From positions 124,001 to 188,000 of the forward strand of contig SAJS01000006.1 in assembly GCA_004017535.1 (NCBI GenBank): a stretch of 64,000 nt of DNA. The letters run 5' to 3'. This document shows, in pieces, positions 40,364 to 49,138 of this stretch. Each line of letters opens with the position of its first letter. Within the stretch, counting starts at the first letter, position 1. This DNA comes from Mesorhizobium sp. (GTDB taxonomy: Bacteria > Pseudomonadota > Alphaproteobacteria > Rhizobiales > Rhizobiaceae). The notes beneath the pieces were generated by a model. The model was not told where the DNA came from and ran no database searches. It saw nothing but the letters and a program-made list of their open reading frames with translations. Position numbers and translations under genes: made by a program.

Positions 40364-41310
40364 GCGGACGTTCCGTCGACAATGCGGCTTATTATCCGCA
40401 ATGGCCGCGATTTGGTGTTTTCAACGGCGCGCCAGAGATAACACCCAAGGATGCCTTGCACCGCGAGGATCGCTGACCCGAATCCTACGATAAGCAGCAC
40501 CAATGTCGTGTACCCGGCAGAGTCGATCTTGCCCAGCAAGCGGGCGATTACGGTCATCGCGGCAAACACAAGGCTGAGGATGCAGCCCGCGATCCCCACC
40601 CATAGTGTAAGCACGATCGGAAAGTCGGAAAACGAGAAGATCGAGTCCATCATATATCTGAGGCGGCGTCCCATGCCCCAGGCGCTTTTTCCGTGCTCCC
40701 GTTCGCGGCGGTGATACGGCACGAATTCCCGCCTGAAGCCAACCCAGAAGAGTTGCACGACCAGCGAGCTGTTCGGTTCCTCGATTGACAGGATCGCTTC
40801 CAGCACCTGGCGGTTGCAGCCAAAAATATCGACGCCGCCGCTGGGCATGCTTGGCAGAATCAGCCTGCGGTAAACGCCCCAAAAAGCCCGGGACAGAAAC
40901 CGCGTCCAAAACGGATCGTCTCGCCCCGCCCTGCGGCCGAAGACGACGTCAGCAGCGTCTTTCTCCAATATCGAAAAGAACTCGACAATGAGGTCCGGCG
41001 GCTCTTGAAGGTCGGCCGCCATGGCAGCCACATACGTGCCCGATGCATGCTCAAGCCCGGTCCTAATGGCGGTGAAGGAGCCAAAGTTCCGACTGTGAAA
41101 GATGATCTTGTAGTCGTAGCCGGTATCCTTCAAAGCCGTGACCAGCAGCGCGCCGGATGCATCCGGCGACCCATCAATAACGAAGACAAACTCAATATCG
41201 CCCCCATACCTGCCGTGAAAACCGGCAACTGCCTGCATCAGGGCGGGGATATTCGCCTCGTTTCGATAGATGGGAAAGACGATGGAACGCGCCGTCACAT
41301 TGCCTCCCAT
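40360..41310 (-). CDS. Polyprenyl-phosphate glycosyltransferase, GtrB-like (GT2)
   Basis: This 316-residue protein has the GT2 core SIVFPIYRNEANIP, FVIDGSPDAS and MAADLQEPPDLI (the DxD-like site in ADLQEPP). Two C-terminal hydrophobic segments (PIVLTLWVGIAGCILSLVFA and TLVLLIVGFGSAILAVQGIL) complete the DPM1/GtrB layout. Such enzymes load a sugar from a nucleotide donor onto undecaprenyl phosphate at the cytoplasmic face. The donor here could be dTDP-3-acylamino-3,6-dideoxyhexose made by its operon partners. It overlaps the aminotransferase by 16 bases and the next gene by ATGA. Confidence 0.88.
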   Translation of the reverse strand: MGGNVTARSIVFPIYRNEANIPALMQAVAGFHGRYGGDIEFVFVIDGSPDASGALLVTALKDTGYDYKIIFHSRNFGSFTAIRTGLEHASGTYVAAMAADLQEPPDLIVEFFSILEKDAADVVFGRRAGRDDPFWTRFLSRAFWGVYRRLILPSMPSGGVDIFGCNRQVLEAILSIEEPNSSLVVQLFWVGFRREFVPYHRREREHGKSAWGMGRRLRYMMDSIFSFSDFPIVLTLWVGIAGCILSLVFAAMTVIARLLGKIDSAGYTTLVLLIVGFGSAILAVQGILGCYLWRAVENTKSRPLRIISRIVDGTSA

Positions 41311-42425
41311 TCACCAAGAGCCTTGCACACTTGCTCAATTTCGTCGCTCGTCAGGTCTGGGTGGCACGGGAGGGAACAAAGACGACCGATACTTGCCCTG
41401 GAGATCGCGAGATCTTGGGCCCCTTTCATGGGCAGGTCAGCCCAGCCAGCCTGATCGCAATCGAGCACGGGATAGTGGACATCGGTATCGATTCCGCGGT
41501 CCTTCATGAACGCCCGGAATGCATCCCGATCGTCGCAGAGCAGGACCGCAAGGTGCGCGACAGCGCCAGTGCCTCCATCGACGAATTGGAGCCGGCGCCC
41601 GGCAGCAGACCTGAATCGGTCAAGGATGGCGCGGCGCCGCGCATTGCGACTGTTCAAATCGGGAAGAAGGATATCCAAAATCGCGGCTTGGACCTCATCC
41701 ATGCGGGAGTTGCGCCCTCCCGGCAATGCCACATGATATTTGGAGCTCCAGCCATATTGGTGAAGCTGACGAACACGGTCTGCCAGCCTGGGATTGGAGG
41801 TTAGGACTGCGCCGCCGTCGCCCATCGCGCCGAGATTCTTGGTCGGATAGAAGCTGAAAGTGGCGATGTCACCAAGCGATCCGACCGTTTCATTCCTGAT
41901 GCGTGCGCCATGTGCCTGCGCGCAATCCTCGATGATCGGTATGTGCGACATGCCGGCATCGATAAGTCCCGCCCGGATGGCGGGAACGTCGACCACACCG
42001 CCGTAAAGATGGGTAACGACGATCGCAGCGGTGTCGGTACCCACTGCGTCCAGCACCGCTTGGATGCTTGCAAGCTGGCTGGCGGGTTCGATGTCGACAT
42101 AATGTGGAACAAGGTCGTTGTGCCAGCAGGCGCAACTGGCATATCCCCCGGCATTGGCCGCCACGATCACCTCGCGTCCATGCGAAGCGTTGAGCCCGAC
42201 GACCGAGCGCAGAGCGAGTTCGAGGGCGTCTGTTCCGTTCGCGACGAGGATGCAGTCAGAAGCTCCCACGAATTTCGCAAAGTTTGCTGCGAATCGCTTA
42301 ACCGCTGCGCCGTTGAGCCACCATCCGGATTGCAACGTGCTCGTTACTTCGCGCGCAATCTTGACCTCATAGCGCTGGTACAGGCGCTTGAGATCATTCA
42401 TCGGAACGGCGTTCGGCTTCGTCAT
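41295..42425 (-). CDS. DegT/DnrJ/EryC1 aminotransferase, FdtB-like
   Basis: This 376-residue PLP enzyme has LVANGTDALELALRSV, EDCAQAHGAR (the Asp that contacts the pyridine N) and FSFYPTKNLGAMGDGG with the PLP lysine, all in the order of sugar aminotransferases. With the ketoisomerase/acyltransferase fusion it would convert a dTDP-3-keto-6-deoxyhexose into a 3-amino-3,6-dideoxyhexose (Fuc3N or Qui3N type). The precursor is the product of RfbB encoded at 28893. It is the first gene of the overlapping operon reading leftward. The ATG at 42425 is preferred to two TTG codons upstream. A gap of 196 bases to the wzt gene probably holds its promoter, though none is obvious. Confidence 0.88.
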   Translation of the reverse strand: MTKPNAVPMNDLKRLYQRYEVKIAREVTSTLQSGWWLNGAAVKRFAANFAKFVGASDCILVANGTDALELALRSVVGLNASHGREVIVAANAGGYASCACWHNDLVPHYVDIEPASQLASIQAVLDAVGTDTAAIVVTHLYGGVVDVPAIRAGLIDAGMSHIPIIEDCAQAHGARIRNETVGSLGDIATFSFYPTKNLGAMGDGGAVLTSNPRLADRVRQLHQYGWSSKYHVALPGGRNSRMDEVQAAILDILLPDLNSRNARRRAILDRFRSAAGRRLQFVDGGTGAVAHLAVLLCDDRDAFRAFMKDRGIDTDVHYPVLDCDQAGWADLPMKGAQDLAISRASIGRLCSLPCHPDLTSDEIEQVCKALGEWEAM

Positions 42426-42621
42426 CAACAACTCAACAGCGTATCTTTATTGATCCCGGTATGCTTGCGTCGCAAAACTCTCAGAAATTCAGGTGTTGCT
42501 AACATAACCATCCGAGATACTGCCGGCTCGGACTTAGTGGAAAGCCAGAACCTCAGGCACAACTATTGAGATTCCGGCTTAGCCGCAACAGCTGCGCGCC
42601 ATTTTGCGAAACACTGCAAGC

Positions 42622-43365
42622 CTAGGGGCTGGCCGACGCCGCTTCGGCAGGTTTGACCGGCACCGCTGTTAGCGACTCCACTCGACCGCCTTTGAGCGTC
42701 AGCCTCTTCGTGCAAACGCTTTGGATAAGACTTTCGCTGTGGCTTGCCAGAACGATGATGCCTGCCTTTTCGGCCAGTTCGTCCATGCGCCGTTTGGCCT
42801 TTTCCTGGAAAGAAGCATCGCCGGCCCCGATCCATTCGTCCATCAGCAGGATTTCGGGGTCGAGCGCCGTCGCCACAGAAAAAGCGAGCCGCGCCGCCAT
42901 ACCCTGGCTGTAGGCCTTGAAGGGCAAGTCGATGAAGTCGCCGAGCTCGCTGAAGGCAATGATGTCTTCCATCTTTTCTTCGATCTCGGCTTCCGACCAT
43001 CCGTTGATCAAGCCCCGCAACACAATGTTGCGGCGGCCGGTCGCTTCGCGGCGAAACCCTATGTTGATGTTGAAAAGAGCGTCGACCTTGCCTTCGATCG
43101 CGACGCTCCCTCCAGAAGGCTCGTAGATTCCGTAGAGCACTTTCAACAGTGTCGTCTTGCCGGCTCCGTTCGGCCCGACAAGGCCAAGCCGCTCGCCGGC
43201 CTTCAGTTCGAAACCGACGCTGTCGAGCGCCTGAACAAACTGCTTTCGGCCAGCACCCTCGATCTTGCCGCCTGTCGGGCCCAAACGCCGATCCGGCGCC
43301 GAAAGCGTCAGTTTTTCGTGCAGCTTGTAGATCAGGCTGACGTTGTCCAGCTTTATGGAAACCAT
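42622..43365 (-). CDS. ABC transporter ATPase for polysaccharide export (Wzt-like)
   Basis: This 247-residue ATPase has Walker A VGPNGAGKTT (G64-T72 region), the signature YSQGMAARLAF and Walker B ILLMDEWIGAGD. This YSxGMxxRLxF signature and DEwxxaGD sequence mark exporters of O-antigen, teichoic acid or capsule. Wzt proteins of O9-type systems have a C-terminal carbohydrate-binding domain, which is absent here. The start is the ATG at 43365; a GTG precedes it. Seven bases separate it from the permease gene upstream. It exports lipid-linked polysaccharide across the inner membrane with that permease. Confidence 0.9.
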   Translation of the reverse strand: MVSIKLDNVSLIYKLHEKLTLSAPDRRLGPTGGKIEGAGRKQFVQALDSVGFELKAGERLGLVGPNGAGKTTLLKVLYGIYEPSGGSVAIEGKVDALFNINIGFRREATGRRNIVLRGLINGWSEAEIEEKMEDIIAFSELGDFIDLPFKAYSQGMAARLAFSVATALDPEILLMDEWIGAGDASFQEKAKRRMDELAEKAGIIVLASHSESLIQSVCTKRLTLKGGRVESLTAVPVKPAEAASASP

Positions 43366-43372
43366 CACATGC

Positions 43373-44164
43373 TCAAATCAGGAAAACGATCTGCCGGCGA
43401 TATCTGCCAAGCAGCAGCAACGCCGTCGCCCACATAACCAGAGCCACCGTCCCGGTGACTGCGAAGGCGTTGCCAGGAAATTGGCCGCTGAGGATCGGAA
43501 TGCGCGCAACGTCCAGGAAGTAAGCGAACGGATTCCATTGATACGCATATCTTTGGATGGCGTCTTTCCCGTTGTAAACCCAGAAGACGGGCGTGAAGAA
43601 CATCCCAACGCGCATCAGGTTGCCGACAATGAACTCGCTGTCTGGGAAGAACGCGCCGGTAAACGCAAAGACCGTGATGAGGGCCGGTGTCGCCAACAGG
43701 ATCAGAAGAAGCCCCACAAGCGACCATAGCCACGCCATGGTTAGCTCCGAGCCGCTCAGCAGCAGGATGACGATGCAACCTGCAATCGCGTAGCCGGCCC
43801 GGATCGCGGATTGCACTGTCAGCCGCATCACATAGACAAACAGCGGCAGCGTCGTGCCTTCGATGAAGCTTTCCTCCCGCTTGAACAGCGATACGCTCAA
43901 CGAGATGACCTCCATCAGGTAGAACCACACCATTAGCCCAATGGCCACATAGGCGGAATAGCCGGCGGCATCCTTGCCGGCGGGCTGGAACACGAAGACG
44001 AAGGTGCCCACGAAGGCGAGATAATTGACCAGCAGCCAGAGCGGTCCAAGCGTTGTGCGCCGGTGCTGGTCGCCGATGTCTTCATGAGCGAGGGCAATCC
44101 ATACCCTTCGCAGCCTCATCGCCCCGAAGATATCATCAAGGGCGTTGTTCAGTGCCGAAATCAT
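43373..44164 (-). CDS. ABC-2 type polysaccharide export permease (Wzm-like)
   Basis: This 263-residue protein has six hydrophobic segments with WLLVNYLAFVGTFVFVF, SAYVAIGLMVWFYLMEVI and NLMRVGMFFTPVFWV, and YQWNPFAYFLDVARIPIL near the end. This is the ABC-2 permease layout of O-antigen exporters. It forms a transporter with the ATPase encoded directly downstream. The gene is the first of this minus-strand unit and is divergent from the CapD/WbpM-like gene at 44551, with 386 bases between. Confidence 0.92.
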   Translation of the reverse strand: MISALNNALDDIFGAMRLRRVWIALAHEDIGDQHRRTTLGPLWLLVNYLAFVGTFVFVFQPAGKDAAGYSAYVAIGLMVWFYLMEVISLSVSLFKREESFIEGTTLPLFVYVMRLTVQSAIRAGYAIAGCIVILLLSGSELTMAWLWSLVGLLLILLATPALITVFAFTGAFFPDSEFIVGNLMRVGMFFTPVFWVYNGKDAIQRYAYQWNPFAYFLDVARIPILSGQFPGNAFAVTGTVALVMWATALLLLGRYRRQIVFLI

Positions 44165-44550
44165 CGCCGTGGTGCCACAATTATTGTTCTGTTGCTTCGT
44201 TCAACGCCCACACGACCGCCAAGCACCTCTTCATAGCCATTGCGACAGCCTTATGGCAACGCGGTGCGGCTTAATGAAGCCGGATCGTCATTCGGTGATA
44301 TTAGCAGAATCTGCTTGATACTGCGGCAGCTTCCTGAAGCGATTAACAGTCTGAGCGTTGTTGCTTCAAGGCAGATCATCAACAGGATCTCGTATACGCA
44401 AAAAACCGCTGGCTCTCCCGCTCGCTCCGCGCTAATGCGGTAACCGGGTGACGGGGGTAGGGACTTGCAATTCGGAGTGGTGCCGGACGATGGTCGGTCC
44501 GGCGACGTTCTGGTAGCGATCTCTCCACGCCTGGAGTTCAGTGCCACCCA
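44165..44550. promoter_or_regulatory. Divergent intergenic region between two glycan loci
   Basis: This 386-base gap separates two divergent units, so it must hold two promoters. No gene, strong hairpin or known operator was found. The composition is more AT-rich in its left part (44180-44400) than the flanking genes. No JUMPstart-like element was recognised. Confidence 0.4.
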
Positions 44551-46599
44551 ATGACTGCCTATGTAGAAGCCGTATCGGAACTCCGACCGAGGATGCGGCA
44601 GGCCATCATCATGATCCAGGACCTCGTGATGGTCCTGGTGGCGGTGGCGCTCAGCCTCATCCTGTCGCAGTCGCGGCTTTCTTTCGACGCGTTCTCCTTT
44701 GTCGGGCTGGCCTGCTGGGCGCTCATCGTGCTTGCCGCCCATCTGTTGTTTCGCTCCTGCGGCCTCTACAACACCGTCTGGCGCTTTGCCTCCACGCCCG
44801 ACTTCTTCAACATCCTCAAGGGCTGCGGCAGCCTCACGGTGGTCCTTTATCTGGCCTCGCTTGGCTTCCGCTTCTTCTTCCAGCCGGTCGCCGGCCTCAA
44901 CGAACGCCAGTTCATCGTCTTTTTCCTGGTCTCCTTCACCATCATTTCGGCGCCCAGGCTTTACTACCGCTTTCTGCGCGACGGCGCGTCCTGGCGCATC
45001 CTGCGCCGCGCCCCGGGCGACGCGCCGGTCAAGCAGGCGCTGTTCATCGGCCGGCTGAGCGAGGCGGACGTGATCGTGCGCTTCACCCGCACGGCGGTGC
45101 CGGCCGAATACGCCATTGCCGGCATCATGGCGACGGAGGCCGATGTGCCGCTGGGCACGCGGATCCAGGGCGTTCCGGTCGTGGCGCTCAGGCCGCGCCT
45201 GGTCGAGGTGCTGGAGGACTATGTCAGGGGCACGGAAAACCTCGATCTCCTGATCTTCGGCAATGGCGCCGAGCGCGACATCGAGGACTATGCCGAGCTG
45301 GTTCGCGTCGCCCGCCACAGCGGCATCGCCGTTGTCCAGTTCTCCGGCCTGTCGGAGCTGGGGCAGGGCGGCAGGCTGGTTCTCGATACCGTCGAGATGG
45401 AAACCATCATGCGCCGTTCGGCGGTTGCCACCGACACGACGCGCATCGGGGCCTTCGTCGCCGGCAAGCGGGTGATGGTCACCGGCGGCGCCGGCTCCAT
45501 CGGCCGCGTGCTTGTCAAGCGCGCGCTGGAGCTGGGCGCCGAGTCGGTGCTGGTGGCCGACAATTCCGAATTCGGCATTTTCCAGCTCGATCAGCTGATC
45601 GACGACAAGTACCGCGACCGGCTGACCAGCCGCATCGTCGACGTCACCGACCGGCCTCACATGATGCGTCTCGTCAGCGAGTTCAAACCCGCGATCCTCT
45701 TTCATGCCGCGGCGCTGAAGCACGTGCCGCTGCTGGAAGAGAACTGGGAAGCGGCGATCGAGACGAATGTCTTCGGCACGCTCGCCTGCGCCAAGATCGC
45801 CGCCGAATGCGGGGTGCCGCAGTTCCTGCTGATCTCCAGCGACAAGGCCGTCGCCCCGACTTCGGTGCTCGGCGTCACCAAGCGGGCGGCCGAGCAGATC
45901 GTCTCCTCGCTGCATGAGGCCCATGCCGCGCCGTCGCCCTTGCATGCCGCCGCGGCGAACGGTCATCGGGCCGGCGCGCATCACACCCATTCCGTGGGCG
46001 CGCATCGTTCCGGCACCAAGTTCATCGCCGTACGCTTCGGCAACGTCTTCGGCTCCAATGGCTCGGTGGCGACCATCTTCCAGGCGCAGATCGAGGCCGG
46101 CGGTCCGGTCACCATCACCGACCGGCGCATGACCCGCTATTTCATGACCGTGGCCGAGGCGGTCGATCTGGTCATCATGTCGGCCGCCGATGCCGAGCAG
46201 CGCCAGGGCAAGGACGATTACGCCATCTACATGCTCGACATGGGCAAGCCCGTGCCGATCCTCGAAGTCGCCGAGACCATGATCCGCATGGCCGGCAAAA
46301 GCCCTTACACCGACATTCCGATCCGCTTCACCGGCATCAGGCCCGGTGAGAAGCTGCACGAAATGCTGCATGGCGAGAATGAAGAGGTCGTCAAGCTCGA
46401 CATCGCCAAGATCTTCGGCCTCAGGAGCGACGTCGTGCAATGGTCCAAGATCGAGGCCGCGCTGCCGGCGCTGCTGGCTGCGATGCACGATCGCGACAAG
46501 GCCGCGGCGCTTGCCGTCCTGGCCGGAATCGACCGGGTGGAGGAAGATATCGGCACGCGCGGGCGGGCAGTGCCGCAAACGGCCGCACGGATCGGCTAG
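44551..46599 (+). CDS. Membrane-bound nucleotide-sugar 4,6-dehydratase (CapD/WbpM/PglF-like)
   Basis: This 682-residue protein has four hydrophobic segments in residues 18-135, then a regulatory nucleotide-binding region, and a C-terminal SDR domain. MVTGGAGSIG (about 308-317) is the NAD motif and ISSDKAVAPTSVLGVTKRAAE (about 428-447) carries the SDK site that replaces SYK. It likely forms UDP-4-keto-6-deoxy-GlcNAc, the first step to bacillosamine or QuiNAc/FucNAc. An unusual insert of about 32 residues (455-486) rich in His and Ala interrupts the domain shortly after this site. The sugar-phosphate transferase at 47602 and the reductase at 48209 would use its product. Confidence 0.9.
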   Translation: MTAYVEAVSELRPRMRQAIIMIQDLVMVLVAVALSLILSQSRLSFDAFSFVGLACWALIVLAAHLLFRSCGLYNTVWRFASTPDFFNILKGCGSLTVVLYLASLGFRFFFQPVAGLNERQFIVFFLVSFTIISAPRLYYRFLRDGASWRILRRAPGDAPVKQALFIGRLSEADVIVRFTRTAVPAEYAIAGIMATEADVPLGTRIQGVPVVALRPRLVEVLEDYVRGTENLDLLIFGNGAERDIEDYAELVRVARHSGIAVVQFSGLSELGQGGRLVLDTVEMETIMRRSAVATDTTRIGAFVAGKRVMVTGGAGSIGRVLVKRALELGAESVLVADNSEFGIFQLDQLIDDKYRDRLTSRIVDVTDRPHMMRLVSEFKPAILFHAAALKHVPLLEENWEAAIETNVFGTLACAKIAAECGVPQFLLISSDKAVAPTSVLGVTKRAAEQIVSSLHEAHAAPSPLHAAAANGHRAGAHHTHSVGAHRSGTKFIAVRFGNVFGSNGSVATIFQAQIEAGGPVTITDRRMTRYFMTVAEAVDLVIMSAADAEQRQGKDDYAIYMLDMGKPVPILEVAETMIRMAGKSPYTDIPIRFTGIRPGEKLHEMLHGENEEVVKLDIAKIFGLRSDVVQWSKIEAALPALLAAMHDRDKAAALAVLAGIDRVEEDIGTRGRAVPQTAARIG

Positions 46600-46665
46600 A
46601 CCGGTGCCCCCCGTCCGCAATCGCGTGTCGCAGCTTGTTCGAATGCTCCCGCGGGTTCCGGGACC

Positions 46666-47598
46666 GTGACCGCAAAGGATCAGCGCGTTGCCATTCTCAT
46701 GGGCACGAAGGATGGCGCGGCATTCATCGGCGAGCAACTGGAATCCCTTTTCGCGCAGTCCTGGCCCGCGGTCGATCTGTGGGTTTCCGACGATGGCTCG
46801 ACGGACGCCACGGTCGCAATCGTCGAGGCTTGGCGGTCCCGCTGGAACAAGGGCTCCGTCACGCTGGTGGATGGCCCGCGAAAGGGTTTCGCCGCCAATT
46901 TCCGCTCGATGATCATCGATCCCCGCATCGATGCCGATTACTGTGCCTTTTGCGACCAGGACGATGTCTGGGAGCCGGATCGGCTGGAGAGCGGCATCCG
47001 CTGGATGCAGGAAGAGGATAGCGACATGCCGCTCCTGTTCTGCTCGCGCACGGCGACCATTTCGCAGACCGGCCTGCCGGCCGGCTTTTCGCCGCTGTTT
47101 CGCCGCCCGCCGTCTTTCCGCAACGCGCTGGTGCAAAGCATCGCCGGCGGCAACACCATGCTCTTCAACCGCAAGGCGCGCGACCTCCTGGCGAAAGCAT
47201 CGGCAAGAACCGAATTCGTCAGCCATGACTGGTGGGCCTATCTCATCGTCACCGCCGCCGGCGGCAAGGTTCGCTACGAGCCGCGGCCGCTGGTCAGATA
47301 CCGGCAGCACGCGGCGAACCTGGTCGGCGCCAATGTCTCGTGGAAGGCAAGGCTTTCACGGCTCGGACGGCTGTTCCAGGGCCAGTTCGCCACCTGGACC
47401 GACAGCAATCTGAAGGGCCTTGCCGTCAACCGCGACCTCATCGCGCCCGATCCCGCACTCTGCCTTCGCCTGTTCATCAGGGCGCGCAAGGGCAGCACTT
47501 TCAGGCGCTTTCGCCTGCTCGGCAAAAGCGGCGTCTACCGGCAAACATTGATGGGCACGCTCGGGCTCTACCTTGCTTTCCTCTCGCGCCGGATCTGA
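46666..47598 (+). CDS. Glycosyltransferase family 2
   Basis: This 310-residue GT2 of the rhamnosyltransferase-like type has VAILMGTKDGAAFIGEQL, WVSDDGSTDAT and FCDQDDVWEPDRL (the DxD site), and a C-terminal helical region without membrane segments. It adds a sugar to the glycan on the cytoplasmic side. The start is a GTG at 46666. It follows the CapD-like gene by 66 bases and precedes the sugar-phosphate transferase gene by 3 bases, so all three are probably one operon. Donor and acceptor are unknown. Confidence 0.9.
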   Translation: MTAKDQRVAILMGTKDGAAFIGEQLESLFAQSWPAVDLWVSDDGSTDATVAIVEAWRSRWNKGSVTLVDGPRKGFAANFRSMIIDPRIDADYCAFCDQDDVWEPDRLESGIRWMQEEDSDMPLLFCSRTATISQTGLPAGFSPLFRRPPSFRNALVQSIAGGNTMLFNRKARDLLAKASARTEFVSHDWWAYLIVTAAGGKVRYEPRPLVRYRQHAANLVGANVSWKARLSRLGRLFQGQFATWTDSNLKGLAVNRDLIAPDPALCLRLFIRARKGSTFRRFRLLGKSGVYRQTLMGTLGLYLAFLSRRI

Positions 47599-47601
47599 AC
47601 C

Positions 47602-48138
47602 GTGACGGCAAAGCGGGTCTTTGATCTGGTTGTTGCGGCGGTGATGCTGGCGCTAACGTCGCCGATCGTGCTGGTCGCGATGCTGGCGATCCGGGCGACG
47701 TCGCCGGGCCCCGCCATCTTCTCGCAAATCCGCGTCGGCCGGGATGGCGCGCTTTTTTCCTGCCGCAAGCTGCGCACGATGCGTCGCGACACCCCTTCCT
47801 TGCCGACCCACCAGGCGCCGGCCAACTCGGTCACCGCGGTGGGCAAGGTGCTGCGCGCAACCAAGATCGACGAGTTGCCGCAGCTCTGGAACGTGCTCAA
47901 GGGCGAGATGAGCCTGGTGGGGCCGCGTCCGTGCCTGCCGACGCAGACGGAACTGATCGAACGACGCAAGCAACTGGGCGTGCTCACAGCACTTCCGGGC
48001 ATAACCGGGCTGGCGCAGATCAAGGGAATCGACATGTCGGATCCAAAACGCTGCGCCGAGACCGACGCGGCCTACGTCCGGGCGGCCTCCATCGGCCTGG
48101 ACCTCAGGATATTGCTGGGCACGTTCTACCGCGCATAG
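47602..48138 (+). CDS. Initiating sugar-phosphate transferase (PglC/WcaJ-type)
   Basis: This 178-residue monotopic enzyme has an N-terminal hydrophobic segment (VFDLVVAAVMLALTSPIVL), the KLRTMR motif and the catalytic block KIDELPQLWNVLKGEMSLVGPRP, diagnostic of bacterial sugar transferases. It links the first sugar phosphate to undecaprenyl phosphate. The short form without the four extra membrane helices is the PglC type. The start is GTG. With the dehydratase at 44551 it likely transfers a 6-deoxy-HexNAc phosphate. Confidence 0.93.
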   Translation: MTAKRVFDLVVAAVMLALTSPIVLVAMLAIRATSPGPAIFSQIRVGRDGALFSCRKLRTMRRDTPSLPTHQAPANSVTAVGKVLRATKIDELPQLWNVLKGEMSLVGPRPCLPTQTELIERRKQLGVLTALPGITGLAQIKGIDMSDPKRCAETDAAYVRAASIGLDLRILLGTFYRA

Positions 48139-48208
48139 AGCGTGATGCGGAAAGGGCAAACGCTCTTGGCTTAACGCAATTCCGGGCGGAAAACCGTCTG
48201 CGGTGGAA

Positions 48209-49138
48209 TTAACCGGCCTGCCGCGCCAGTCCCTCGAGCCGGCCGAGCGTGTCGGCTTCCGGCATCCAGCCCTCCGAGGCCAGCAGCGACGGATCGCAGA
48301 CCTGCGTCGCCACCAGAGCCTGCCACGACGCCTGTCGGCCACTGAGCGTCGCCAGCAGCCGGAACGGCCGGGCCGGCATGGAGACCAGCCGGGCGGACCG
48401 GCCGTATCCGCGCCGGAACGCGGCGATGATTTCAGACAGGGCAACCGGCGAGGCATCGCCCAGCACATAGGTCGGGCGCGGCGGCGTCGGACGGGCCAGA
48501 AGATGCGTCACGGCGCCGGCCACCGCGTCATGGGAGACCAGCGAACGAACCGCGGTCAAGGCGGACGCGGGCAGCGGCAGGCCGGTGGCTGCGAGACGCA
48601 TCAGCCCGCGCAGATTTCCCTTCATGCCTTCGCCATAGACCGGCGGCAGCCGCAGCGCCGTCGCGCCCGCATGTCCGGCGGCCGCAAAGGCCTCCAGCAT
48701 TGCGATCTCGCCTTCACGCTTGGAGCGCCCGTAGGCGCATTGCGGGGCAGCGGGCGTGGCCGCGTCGATCGTGCCGCTGACATCGGCCCCCACGACGGCG
48801 CGGATCGAGGAGAGATAGATGAAGCGCCCTTCGGCGCGCTTGGCGGCCGCCTGGGCGAGTCGTCCGGTCAGTGTCGCGTTGACAGCCCGCAAGTCGGCCT
48901 CGCCGGCGCCGCGATCGTTGTTGAGCGCCGCGCAGTGGACGACATGGGTCACGTCGCGCATCAGCGCAAGATAGGCTTCCTGCGGCGCATCGGCGCCGGG
49001 CAGCGCGACGGCATCGTCCGCGCCTGCCAGCCGCTGCGGCAGGCGCGAAGCGATCCGTATATCGAATCCGGCTTCGCGCAATCGGCCGACGACCCGGCGC
49101 CCGATGAAGCCTGTCGCCCCGGTGACCAGGACCTTCAT
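48209..49138 (-). CDS. NAD-dependent epimerase/reductase (sugar nucleotide)
   Basis: This 309-residue SDR protein has VLVTGATGFIGRRVV at the N-terminus, VVHCAALNNDRG, YLSSIRAVVG and CAYGRSKREGE (YxxxK). It resembles the WbpV/WbnF type, which reduces the 4-keto group of UDP-4-keto-6-deoxy-GlcNAc to UDP-QuiNAc, the sugar probably linked by the transferase encoded nearby. The opposite direction to 44551-48138 is notable. Its ATG overlaps the stop of the ligase-like gene (ATGA), so these two form an operon. Another SDR reaction on a related sugar is possible. Confidence 0.8.
   Translation of the reverse strand: MKVLVTGATGFIGRRVVGRLREAGFDIRIASRLPQRLAGADDAVALPGADAPQEAYLALMRDVTHVVHCAALNNDRGAGEADLRAVNATLTGRLAQAAAKRAEGRFIYLSSIRAVVGADVSGTIDAATPAAPQCAYGRSKREGEIAMLEAFAAAGHAGATALRLPPVYGEGMKGNLRGLMRLAATGLPLPASALTAVRSLVSHDAVAGAVTHLLARPTPPRPTYVLGDASPVALSEIIAAFRRGYGRSARLVSMPARPFRLLATLSGRQASWQALVATQVCDPSLLASEGWMPEADTLGRLEGLARQAG

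Noticed and set aside
44251-47310. 1019-codon minus-strand frame opposite the CapD-like and GT2 genes
   Set aside because: It is a mirror frame of the real plus-strand genes with shadow amino acid composition.
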